From Pseudomonas lactucae (GTDB taxonomy: Bacteria; Pseudomonadota; Gammaproteobacteria; Pseudomonadales; Pseudomonadaceae): 34,556 nt of DNA. The position numbers and the translations under genes are program-made. The notes beneath the pieces are model-generated. The model made no database searches. It was not told the DNA's origin and saw only the letters and a program-made list of their open reading frames with translations. Positions 11,596 through 18,906 of this stretch are shown one piece after another. Location: contig NZ_JAFHKI010000164.1 in NCBI RefSeq assembly GCF_016937615.1, forward strand, positions 1 to 34,556, in the 5' to 3' direction. How positions within the stretch are numbered: the first letter of the stretch is position 1; each line of letters starts with the position of its first letter.

Positions 11596-13515
11596 ATGAC
11601 CCTGCTCAAATTCAGCGATGTGTCCCTTGCTTTCGGCGCTATGCCGTTGTTGGACAAGGTGTCCTGGCAGATCGCCCGTGGTGAGCGGGTGTGCATCATC
11701 GGCCGCAACGGCACCGGCAAGTCCAGCATGATGAAGCTGGTCAAAGGCGACCAAAAGCCCGATGAGGGCTCTGTCTGGCGCGCCCCAGGCCTGAAGATCG
11801 GCGAATTGCCGCAGGAATTACCGGTGGCCGACGAACGGACAGTGTTCGACGTGGTTGCCGAGGGCCTGGACGGCGTTGGCGAACTGCTTGCGCAGTACCA
11901 TCATCTGGCGCAGAACTGCGTCACCGAAGCCGACCTGGACAAACTGATGCACGTCCAGCAAGACCTCGAGGCCCGTGACGGCTGGCGTCTTCAGCAACTG
12001 GTCGACAGCACCCTGAGCCGCCTGCAACTGCCGGCCGACAAGACCCTCGCCCAGTTGTCCGGCGGCTGGCGTCGTCGCGTGCTGCTGGCCCAGGCGCTGG
12101 TGTCCGAGCCCGACCTGCTGCTGCTCGATGAGCCGACCAACCACCTGGACATCGGCGCCATTGCCTGGCTGGAAGAAGCGCTCAAGGATTTCCAGGGCGC
12201 CGTGCTGTTCATCACGCACGACCGTTCCTTCCTGCAAAACCTGGCGACGCGCATCCTGGAGCTGGACCGTGGCGGCCTGATCGACTGGAACGGCGACTAC
12301 GCCAGCTTCCTGGTGCACAAGGAAGCCGCGTTGTCCGCGGAAGAAACCGCCAACGCGTTGTTCGACAAGAAGCTGGCCCAGGAAGAAGTCTGGATCCGCC
12401 AGGGCATCAAGGCGCGCCGCACCCGTAACGAAGGCCGCGTGCGTGCGTTGAAAGCGTTGCGTGTCGAGCGCAGCGAACGCCGCGAGCGTACCGGCAAGGC
12501 CAATATCCAGCTGGATACCGCCGACAAGTCTGGCAAGCAGGTGATGGTGCTGGAGAATGTCAGCTTCCATCATCCGGACGGCCCGTTCCTGATCAAGGAC
12601 TTTTCCATGGTCCTGGCACGCGGCGATCGTATCGGCCTGCTGGGCGCCAACGGTACCGGCAAGACCACCTTGCTCAAGTTGATGCTCGGTGGTCTGCAAC
12701 CGACCAGCGGCAGCGTGGAAGAGGGCACGCGTATCGATGTGGCCTACTTCGACCAGTTGCGCCATCAGTTGGACCTGGAAAAAACCGTGATCGACAACGT
12801 GGCCGAAGGCCGCGACTTTATCGACATCGACGGTCAGAGCCGCCATGTGTTGAGCTACCTGGGCGATTTCCTGTTCAGCCCGCAGCGTGCGCGTACGCCG
12901 GTCAAAGCCTTGTCCGGTGGTGAGCGTGCGCGTTTGCTGCTGGCCAAGCTGTTCAGCAAGCCGGCGAACCTGCTGGTGCTCGACGAACCGACCAACGACC
13001 TCGACGTGGAAACCCTCGAACTGCTGGAAGAGGTGCTGTTGACCTTCAACGGCACCGTACTGATGGTCAGCCACGACCGGGCATTCCTCGACAACGTGGT
13101 CACCAGCACCCTGGTCTTCGAAGGTGAAGGCAAGGTGCGCGAGTACGTCGGTGGTTATCAGGACTGGCTGCGCCAGGGTGGTTCGCCGCGTTTGCTGGGT
13201 GTGACCGAGAGCAAGTCCGGCAAGGCCGACTTGAACTCGGCGGTGGTGGCACCTGCCGCTGCTGCCGCACCGGCACAGGAAGCCGCGCCCGCCGCCAAGA
13301 AGAAGCTCAGTTACAAGCTGCAACGGGAACTGGAAGCCTTGCCGGGTGATATCGACGCCAAGGAACAGCAGATCGCCGCGGTAGAAGCAGAAATGGCCGA
13401 CGCGGGTTTCTACCAGCGTCCTGCGGCGGAAACCGCCAAGGTCATCGCTTCGCTGGAGACGTTGAACCAGGAGCTGGAAGTGCTGGTTGAGCGTTGGGCT
13501 GAGTTGGATGCCTGA
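11596..13515 (+). CDS. uup: ABC-F family ATPase Uup
   Basis: Uup is a soluble ABC-F protein with two ATPase domains and no membrane part. Members act on ribosomes; Uup is also linked to precise excision of transposons and to branched DNA in E. coli. The 639-residue product has Walker A at 36-44 (GRNGTGKSS) and 350-358 (GANGTGKTT), two LSGG signatures, two LLLDEPTNHLD-type Walker B motifs and the interdomain linker. The C-terminus is the Uup coiled coil after an alanine-rich hinge. This tail separates Uup from EttA and YheS. The ATG at 11596 follows TTTTTGGAGA; an in-frame ATG nine codons earlier has no ribosome site. It ends at a strong terminator. Confidence 0.94.
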   Translation: MTLLKFSDVSLAFGAMPLLDKVSWQIARGERVCIIGRNGTGKSSMMKLVKGDQKPDEGSVWRAPGLKIGELPQELPVADERTVFDVVAEGLDGVGELLAQYHHLAQNCVTEADLDKLMHVQQDLEARDGWRLQQLVDSTLSRLQLPADKTLAQLSGGWRRRVLLAQALVSEPDLLLLDEPTNHLDIGAIAWLEEALKDFQGAVLFITHDRSFLQNLATRILELDRGGLIDWNGDYASFLVHKEAALSAEETANALFDKKLAQEEVWIRQGIKARRTRNEGRVRALKALRVERSERRERTGKANIQLDTADKSGKQVMVLENVSFHHPDGPFLIKDFSMVLARGDRIGLLGANGTGKTTLLKLMLGGLQPTSGSVEEGTRIDVAYFDQLRHQLDLEKTVIDNVAEGRDFIDIDGQSRHVLSYLGDFLFSPQRARTPVKALSGGERARLLLAKLFSKPANLLVLDEPTNDLDVETLELLEEVLLTFNGTVLMVSHDRAFLDNVVTSTLVFEGEGKVREYVGGYQDWLRQGGSPRLLGVTESKSGKADLNSAVVAPAAAAAPAQEAAPAAKKKLSYKLQRELEALPGDIDAKEQQIAAVEAEMADAGFYQRPAAETAKVIASLETLNQELEVLVERWAELDA

Positions 13516-13531
13516 GTGATTCGCGGGCAAT

Positions 13532-13572
13532 AAAAAAGCCCGGCGCTCTTCTATGAGCGCCGGGCTTTTTTA
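13532..13572. terminator. Bidirectional rho-independent terminator between uup and usp
   Basis: GCCCGGCGCTC, loop TTCTAT, GAGCGCCGGGC is a perfect 11-bp stem with an A-run before it and a T-run after it, so it can stop uup from the left and the stress-protein gene from the right. Confidence 0.95.
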
Positions 13573-13587
13573 TTTGAAATGCGATTT

Positions 13588-13621
13588 AAATGTGAGAGGG
13601 GGCAAGCTCCCTCCCACATTT
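13588..13621. repeat. Compact REP palindrome
   Basis: AAATGTGAGAGGG, an 8-base centre GGCAAGCT, then CCCTCCCACATTT form a 13-bp stem with one mismatch. The outer arms are the same as in the REPIN at 9311-9405, but the inner CCCGAT segments and the spacer are gone, so it looks like a REPIN with its middle deleted. Confidence 0.75.
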
Positions 13622-13636
13622 TGATCTTCAGTGGTC

Positions 13637-14077
13637 TTATGAACTCTTGACCAGCTTCACCGCCAGCACATCACATGGCGCGCCATGCAGCACATCATTG
13701 GCAGTAGAACCCAGCAACAACGCCAAACCGTGACGACCATGGCTACCCACCACGATCAAGTCGCAAGCCTTTTCCTTGGCCAAGTGGTGGATTTCCTGGC
13801 GCGGTTGGCCGTATGTCAGGTGGCAGTCTTCCTTTTTCAGATGCGGGTATTTGAGAATCAAACGGTCCAGGCGCTCCTTGGCCTGGTCAAATTGTTGTTG
13901 CTGCAACTGGGAAAGGTCCATCGGTACGTCACCGCCAAAGGCCATGGCCATGGGCTCGACGATATGCACCAGCGATAGTATGGCGCCATTGGCCAATGCA
14001 GATTCCTGCGCGCGCTTGATCACCGGATCGCACTCTTCGGTCAGGTCGACAGCGACCAGAATATGTTTGTAGGGCAT
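13637..14077 (-). CDS. Universal stress protein (UspA family)
   Basis: A 146-residue single-domain UspA-family protein, cytoplasmic and normally a dimer, made during stress or stationary phase. The N-terminus MPYKHILVAVDLTEE is the first beta strand with the conserved aspartate. The ATP-binding signature is near the C-terminus, VVGSHGRHGLALLLGS, matching G-2x-G-9x-G(S/T), so it is likely an ATP-binding member. The ATG at 14077 has GGAGG upstream (AGTCCCTTGGAGGAACGCCTC on the coding strand contains it); the in-frame ATG five codons earlier does not. It is a single gene between the terminator at 13532 and the divergent gene at 14183. Confidence 0.92.
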   Translation of the reverse strand: MPYKHILVAVDLTEECDPVIKRAQESALANGAILSLVHIVEPMAMAFGGDVPMDLSQLQQQQFDQAKERLDRLILKYPHLKKEDCHLTYGQPRQEIHHLAKEKACDLIVVGSHGRHGLALLLGSTANDVLHGAPCDVLAVKLVKSS

Positions 14078-14182
14078 GAGGCGTTCCTCCAAGGGACTGC
14101 AATAAGTTCAGTATGGCTGCTTTCAAGCGGATGGAGTTGCGTCAGGTCAAATCCGCTCATCTAGAAATTCGGGAGTACACAT

Positions 14183-14620
14183 ATGACGGTGTGGATAGTG
14201 GTGTCAATCCTTGCGATGGTTTTAAGCCCCCTGGCCTGGCTGCGCCCGTCGCGTGGGCAGAGCGGGCGCATGGCCCTGCGCATGGAGGCGCGACGTATCG
14301 GCCTGGCCATGCAATTGGCGCCCCAGGAGTGGCCGCACTGGCTCAAGCAGGAGCCGCCAAGCCCCTGCGCGCAGTATTGCCGGCCACGGCGCGGCGGCAC
14401 ACCGTCGGTCTGGAGTTATTGGCAGTTGGAGCCGGGTGTGTGGGTCAACCAGTGGCGCGAAGTGTGTGTGGATGAGAAGGTGTTGCCGCATTTTGCGACG
14501 TTGCCGGCCAACGTTTACAAAGTGGAAGCTGACAAGCAAATGATCGCTTTGTATTGGGGCGAGAAGGGCGAGGCAAGTGATTTGCTGGCCATTGATGCCC
14601 TACTCAAGGCCTTGGCTTGA
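14183..14620 (+). CDS. Hypothetical membrane-anchored protein (145 aa)
   Basis: The 145-residue product starts with a hydrophobic segment (about residues 2-20, VWIVVSILAMVLSPLAWL) that is probably an N-terminal membrane anchor, followed by a basic stretch and a soluble part rich in tryptophan (WPHWL, WSYWQL, WVNQW). I recognise no named domain; similar genes occur at the same place in other pseudomonads as far as I recall. The ATG at 14183 has GGGAG about 7 bases upstream. It diverges from the stress-protein gene. No function can be assigned. Confidence 0.75.
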   Translation: MTVWIVVSILAMVLSPLAWLRPSRGQSGRMALRMEARRIGLAMQLAPQEWPHWLKQEPPSPCAQYCRPRRGGTPSVWSYWQLEPGVWVNQWREVCVDEKVLPHFATLPANVYKVEADKQMIALYWGEKGEASDLLAIDALLKALA

Positions 14621-14638
14621 TTAAATGCAGCAGGCAAT

Positions 14639-14664
14639 AAAAAGCCCGACATCATCATCGGGCT
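14639..14664 (-). terminator. Terminator-like hairpin facing left
   Basis: On the minus strand AGCCCGA, loop TGATGATG, TCGGGCT is followed by TTTTT. On the plus strand the stem is followed by GGAGTTGG with no T-tract. It lies 18 bases after the stop of the rightward gene at 14183-14620, yet its polarity suits a leftward transcript from the gap to its right. Confidence 0.6.
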
Positions 14665-14932
14665 GGAGTTGGCCAGGCAGGCCGGTAAATCAGTGTTTGT
14701 CGCGTCGGATGTTCATCCAGGCGCGTTACGGTTGTCGCTAGCCTAGCGGCATATCCGGTTCTGTACAGTCCTTTGCCAAATCTTTTCAATTATTGATTTC
14801 ATGAATAATGCGATATTGACGCGGCGGGCGCCTGGGGGCAGGGTTCTGAAAATGACTGGAAAGTCGCCTTTTTCCTGGCCTTTCGGGCGATTGACAATTG
14901 CCTGGAATTGGATGAAGGTGGCGTACCCAAAT

Positions 14933-14959
14933 CAAACGGGCGTATGAATTGAGCGTTTG
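14933..14959 (+). promoter_or_regulatory. Tandem PsrA-like operator upstream of fadBA
   Basis: CAAAC-GGGC-GTATG (14933-14946) has one mismatch to the PsrA consensus (G/C)AAAC-N4-GTTT(G/C). GAATT-GAGC-GTTTG (14946-14959) has two. The two share base 14946, the same one-base overlap seen in the two perfect boxes before psrA. PsrA is known to repress fadBA in P. aeruginosa; that it acts at this exact site is my inference. Confidence 0.6.
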
Positions 14960-15027
14960 TCTGTCAGACCGTTCATACAGAACCCCGACTATCGCATTGG
15001 CGGGTGTGCCTGGCGGATTGGCGTGAG

Positions 15028-15047
15028 CATTGACGCAGCTGTCAATG
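15028..15047. promoter_or_regulatory. Inverted repeat in the fadB leader
   Basis: CATTGAC, GCAGCT, GTCAATG is a perfect 7-bp dyad about 60 bases before the fadB ATG. It may be an operator or an RNA stem in the leader. I know no regulator for it. Confidence 0.35.
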
Positions 15048-15108
15048 TCAAACCAGAGGCCAGCGTCCAGTGTGTACTGTTCAGCTTCCATATCGTGGAG
15101 ATCAGTTG

Positions 15109-17255
15109 ATGATTTACGAAGGTAAAGCCATCACGGTTAAGGCTCTTGAAAGTGGCATCGTCGAATTGAAATTCGACCTCAAGGGTGAGTCCGTCAACAA
15201 GTTCAACCGTCTAACCCTGAACGAACTGCGTCAGGCCGTAGACACCATCAAGGCTGATGCATCGATCAAAGGTGTGATCGTCTCCAGCGGCAAGGACGTA
15301 TTCATCGTCGGCGCTGACATCACCGAATTCGTCGACAACTTCAAGCTGCCCGATGCCGAGCTGGTGGCTGGCAACCTCGAAGCCAACAAGATTTTCAGCG
15401 ATTTCGAAGACCTCAACGTGCCGACCGTTGCCGCGATCAATGGCATCGCGCTGGGCGGCGGGTTCGAGATGTGCCTGGCTGCGGACTTCCGCGTCATGTC
15501 CGCTACCGCCAAAGTCGGTTTGCCGGAAGTGAAACTGGGCATCTACCCAGGTTTCGGCGGCACCGTGCGCCTGCCACGTCTGATCGGCGCGGACAACGCG
15601 ATCGAGTGGATCGCCGCCGGTAAAGAAAACCGTGCCGAAGACGCGCTGAAAGTCGGTGCCGTCGACGCTGTGGTTGCCCCGGACAAACTGGCTGAAGCCG
15701 CTCTGAACCTGATCAAAGGCGCCATCAGTGGCGAATTTGACTACAAGGCCAAGCGCAGCCGAAGCTGGAAAAGCTCAAGCTCAACGCCATCGAACAAATG
15801 ATGTCGTTCGAAACCGCCAAGGGTTTCGTGGCTGGCCAGGCCGGCCCGAACTACCCGGCGCCGGTTGAGGCGATCAAGACCATCCAGAAGGCCGCGAACT
15901 TTGGTCGCGACAAAGCCCTGGAAGTGGAAGCGGCAGGCTTCGTCAAACTGGCGAAAACCTCGGCTGCCCAAAGCCTGATCGGCCTGTTTCTGAACGATCA
16001 GGAACTGAAGAAAAAAGCCAAGGCCTATGACGAAATTGCCAAGGACGTGAAACAGGCTGCCGTACTCGGTGCCGGTATCATGGGTGGCGGTATTGCCTAC
16101 CAGTCGGCGTCCAAAGGCACGCCGATCCTGATGAAAGACATCAACGAGCACGGTATCGAGCAGGGCCTGGCGGAAGCCGCCAAGCTGCTGGTGGGCCGCG
16201 TTGATAAAGGTCGCATGACCGCTGCGAAAATGGCTGAAGTGCTCAACGGCATTCGTCCTACGCTGTCCTACGGCGATTTCGGCCATGTCGACCTGGTGGT
16301 CGAAGCGGTTGTCGAGAACCCGAAGGTCAAGCAAGCGGTACTGGCTGAGGTGGAAGCCCAGGTCAAAGACGACACCATCCTTGCCTCCAACACCTCGACC
16401 ATTTCCATCTCGCTGTTGGCCAAGGCCCTCAAGCGTCCGGAAAACTTCGTCGGCATGCACTTCTTCAACCCGGTGCACATGATGCCGCTGGTGGAAGTGA
16501 TCCGTGGCGAGAAGTCCAGCGAGCTGGCCGTTGCCACCACCGTTGCCTACGCCAAGAAAATGGGCAAGAACCCGATCGTGGTCAACGACTGCCCGGGCTT
16601 TTTGGTCAACCGCGTGCTGTTCCCGTACTTCGGCGGTTTCGCCAAGCTGGTCAGCGCCGGTGTGGACTTCGTACGCATCGACAAAGTGATGGAAAAATTC
16701 GGCTGGCCCATGGGCCCGGCGTACCTGATGGACGTGGTCGGTATCGACACCGGCCACCACGGTCGCGACGTGATGGCTGAAGGCTTCCCGGACCGCATGA
16801 AAGACGACCGCCGCTCGGCTGTCGACGCGCTCTACGACGCCAAGCGCCTGGGCCAGAAGAACGGCAAGGGCTTCTACGCCTACGAGACCGACAAGAAGGG
16901 CAAGCAGAAGAAAGTCGCTGATCCTTCGGTGCATGAAGTACTCGCGCCAGTCATCTACGAGCAGCGTGAAGTGTCCGATGAAGACATCATCAACTGGATG
17001 ATGATCGCCCTGTGCCTGGAAACCGTGCGTTGCCTGGAAGACGGCATCGTCGAGACCGCCGCCGAAGCCGATATGGGCCTGGTGTACGGTATTGGTTTCC
17101 CTCCCTTCCGTGGCGGTGCGCTGCGTTACATCGACTCGATCGGTGTGGCTGAATTCGTTGCCCTGGCTGATCAATACGCTGATTTGGGCCCGCTGTACCA
17201 CCCGACCGCGAAGCTGCGTGAAATGGCCAGCAATGGCCAGAGCTTCTTCGGTTAA
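15109..17255 (+). CDS. fadB: Fatty acid oxidation complex alpha subunit FadB (frameshift as given)
   Basis: FadB carries enoyl-CoA hydratase and L-3-hydroxyacyl-CoA dehydrogenase activities of beta-oxidation and pairs with the FadA thiolase in an alpha2-beta2 complex. Repaired, it has 715 residues, the family length. The hydratase domain (1-190) has the catalytic glutamates E120 (GGGFEMCL) and E140 (GLPEVKLG). After the linker comes the NAD-binding motif AVLGAGIMGGGIAY and the dehydrogenase HFFNPVH. The frame breaks near 15755: AAGCGCAGCCGAAG is present where AAGCGCCAGCCGAAG is expected, so one C is missing. The second half has no ribosome site of its own. The ATG at 15109 follows GTGGAG. fadA follows after 29 bases. 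Confidence 0.94.
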
Positions 17256-17284
17256 GCGCCCAAACGACTAGAGCGAGAATATTT

Positions 17285-18460
17285 ATGAGCTTGAATCCAA
17301 GAGACGTGGTGATTGTCGACTTCGGTCGCACACCGATGGGCCGCTCCAAGGGCGGCATGCACCGCAACACCCGTGCCGAAGACATGTCGGCACACCTGAT
17401 CAGCAAACTGCTGGAACGCAACGTCAAGGTCGACCCGAACGAAGTCGAGGACGTGATCTGGGGCTGCGTCAACCAGACCCTGGAACAGGGCTGGAACATC
17501 GCGCGCATGGCTTCCCTGATGACGCAGATCCCGCACACCGCGGCGGGCCAGACCGTGAGCCGCCTGTGCGGTTCGTCGATGAGCGCGCTGCACACGGCCG
17601 CCCAGGCGATCATGACCGGTAACGGCGATGTGTTCGTGGTCGGCGGCGTGGAGCACATGGGCCACGTCAGTATGATGCACGGCGTCGACCCGAACCCGCA
17701 CATGTCGCTGTATGCGGCAAAAGCGTCGGGCATGATGGGCCTGACCGCGGAAATGCTCGGCAAAATGCATGGTATTACCCGTGAAGCCCAGGACGCATTC
17801 GGCGTGCGCTCCCACCAGCTCGCCCACAAGGCGACCGTGGAAGGCAAGTTCAAGGATGAAATCATCCCGATGAACGGCTACGACGAGAACGGTTTCCTGA
17901 AACTGTTCGACTACGACGAAACCATTCGTCCGGATACCACCCTGGAAAGCCTGGCGGCGCTCAAGCCCGCCTTCAATCCAAAGGGCGGCACCGTGACGGC
18001 CGGTACTTCATCGCAAATCACCGACGGTGCTTCGTGCATGATCGTGATGTCGGCGCAGCGTGCCCAAGACCTGGGCATCCAGCCGCTGGCCGTGATCCGT
18101 TCGATGGCGGTGGCGGGTGTGGACCCGGCGATCATGGGCTATGGTCCAGTACCGGCCACACAAAAAGCCTTGAAGCGCGCGGGCCTTTCCATCTCCGATA
18201 TCGACTTCTTCGAGCTCAACGAAGCTTTCGCCGCACAAGCCTTGCCAGTGCTGAAAGATTTGAAAGTGCTCGACAAGATGAACGAGAAGGTTAACCTGCA
18301 CGGCGGTGCGATTGCCCTGGGCCACCCATTCGGTTGCTCCGGTGCACGCATTTCTGGCACTTTGCTCAATGTGATGAAGCAAAATGGCGGCAACCTCGGG
18401 GTAGCCACCATGTGCATTGGTCTCGGCCAAGGCATTTCCACCGTCTTCGAACGCGTCTAA
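17285..18460 (+). CDS. fadA: 3-ketoacyl-CoA thiolase FadA
   Basis: FadA is the beta subunit of the fatty acid oxidation complex and splits 3-ketoacyl-CoA with CoA to give acetyl-CoA and a shortened acyl-CoA. The 391-residue protein has the thiolase catalytic residues: nucleophile C95 in RLCGSSMSALH, H347 in ALGHPFGCSGAR and C377 in MCIGLGQG. It lies 29 bases after fadB, so the two form an operon. The start at 17285 is preceded by GAGCGAGAA. The operon ends at a strong terminator 19 bases past the stop. The frame is intact. Confidence 0.97.
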   Translation: MSLNPRDVVIVDFGRTPMGRSKGGMHRNTRAEDMSAHLISKLLERNVKVDPNEVEDVIWGCVNQTLEQGWNIARMASLMTQIPHTAAGQTVSRLCGSSMSALHTAAQAIMTGNGDVFVVGGVEHMGHVSMMHGVDPNPHMSLYAAKASGMMGLTAEMLGKMHGITREAQDAFGVRSHQLAHKATVEGKFKDEIIPMNGYDENGFLKLFDYDETIRPDTTLESLAALKPAFNPKGGTVTAGTSSQITDGASCMIVMSAQRAQDLGIQPLAVIRSMAVAGVDPAIMGYGPVPATQKALKRAGLSISDIDFFELNEAFAAQALPVLKDLKVLDKMNEKVNLHGGAIALGHPFGCSGARISGTLLNVMKQNGGNLGVATMCIGLGQGISTVFERV

Positions 18461-18478
18461 GCGTTGAGTTGACGGAAG

Positions 18479-18505
18479 CCGGGGCCCAGTGCCCCGGTTT
18501 TTGTT
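18479..18505 (+). terminator. Terminator of the fadBA operon
   Basis: CCGGGGC, loop CCAGT, GCCCCGG, followed by TTTTTGTTTTT and then further T-rich sequence to about 18530. The long T-rich tail is unusually extended for this genome. Confidence 0.93.
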
Positions 18506-18555
18506 TTTGGGTTTTTTTGTATTTTTTTTAACAAATTTTCTAAGAGGGCCGGAGC

Positions 18556-18792
18556 ATGAAAGTTGAACCAGGGCTCTACCAACATTATAAGGGGCCGCAG
18601 TACCGTGTTTTCAGTGTGGCGCGGCACTCCGAAACCGAAGAAGAAGTGGTGTTCTACCAAGCACTGTATGGCGAATACGGTTTTTGGGTGCGCCCCTTGA
18701 GCATGTTCCTGGAGTCCGTCGAAGTTGACGGCGAGCAGGTCCCGCGCTTTGCTTTGGTCCAGGCCGAACCCAGTCTTTTTTCAGGGCAATAA
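18556..18792 (+). CDS. DUF1653 domain protein
   Basis: The 78-residue product begins MKVEPGLYQHYKGPQYRVFS and contains the DUF1653 pattern: a YxHYKG start, then VVFYQALYGEYGFWVRPLSMF, then FALV near the end. Proteins of this family are small single-domain cytoplasmic proteins of unknown function. The ATG at 18556 has GGGCCGGAGC before it. It lies between fadA and topA and is separated from fadA by the terminator, so it must have its own promoter, perhaps in the T-rich stretch at 18510-18545. Confidence 0.85.
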   Translation: MKVEPGLYQHYKGPQYRVFSVARHSETEEEVVFYQALYGEYGFWVRPLSMFLESVEVDGEQVPRFALVQAEPSLFSGQ

Positions 18793-18817
18793 CGGCAGGT
18801 CGCGCAGAATGCTGCGC

Positions 18818-18846
18818 TTGACCTCACCCGGTTGCCACTATATATA
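18818..18846 (+). promoter_or_regulatory. topA promoter
   Basis: TTGACC (18818-18823), a 17-base spacer and TATATA (18841-18846) give a near-consensus sigma-70 promoter. The start of transcription should be near 18853, leaving a leader of about 54 bases before the topA ATG. The GC-rich surroundings make the match stand out. topA promoters elsewhere respond to supercoiling; that is not visible here. Confidence 0.7.
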
Positions 18847-18906
18847 GCGTTGCCGCGTCAGGCGCCAACTGCCTTTCACTTCTCGAATTCAGGAATTTTC
18901 CGATCC

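Larger units (their letters stand above)
14621..15108. other. 488-base gap holding the fadBA leader
   Basis: No gene is convincing here. It holds the leftward hairpin at 14639, several dyads (CGCTAG-C-CTAGCG at 14736-14748, CTGTACAG at 14761-14768, ATTATT/AATAAT at 14789-14809), a TTGACA at 14891-14896 with no good -10, tandem PsrA-like boxes at 14933-14959, and CATTGAC/GTCAATG at 15028-15047. The dense dyads and the position before fadB suggest a regulated promoter with a long leader. Confidence 0.6.

Noticed and set aside
14786..15091. 101-codon minus-strand open frame in the fadB leader gap
   Set aside because: No ribosome site, no recognisable motif, and it covers the PsrA-like boxes and other dyads, so a regulatory reading fits better.
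15740..15805. Programmed frameshift in fadB
   Set aside because: No slippery heptamer or following structure at the break, FadB is made from one frame in all relatives I know, and five similar breaks occur in unrelated genes of the window.
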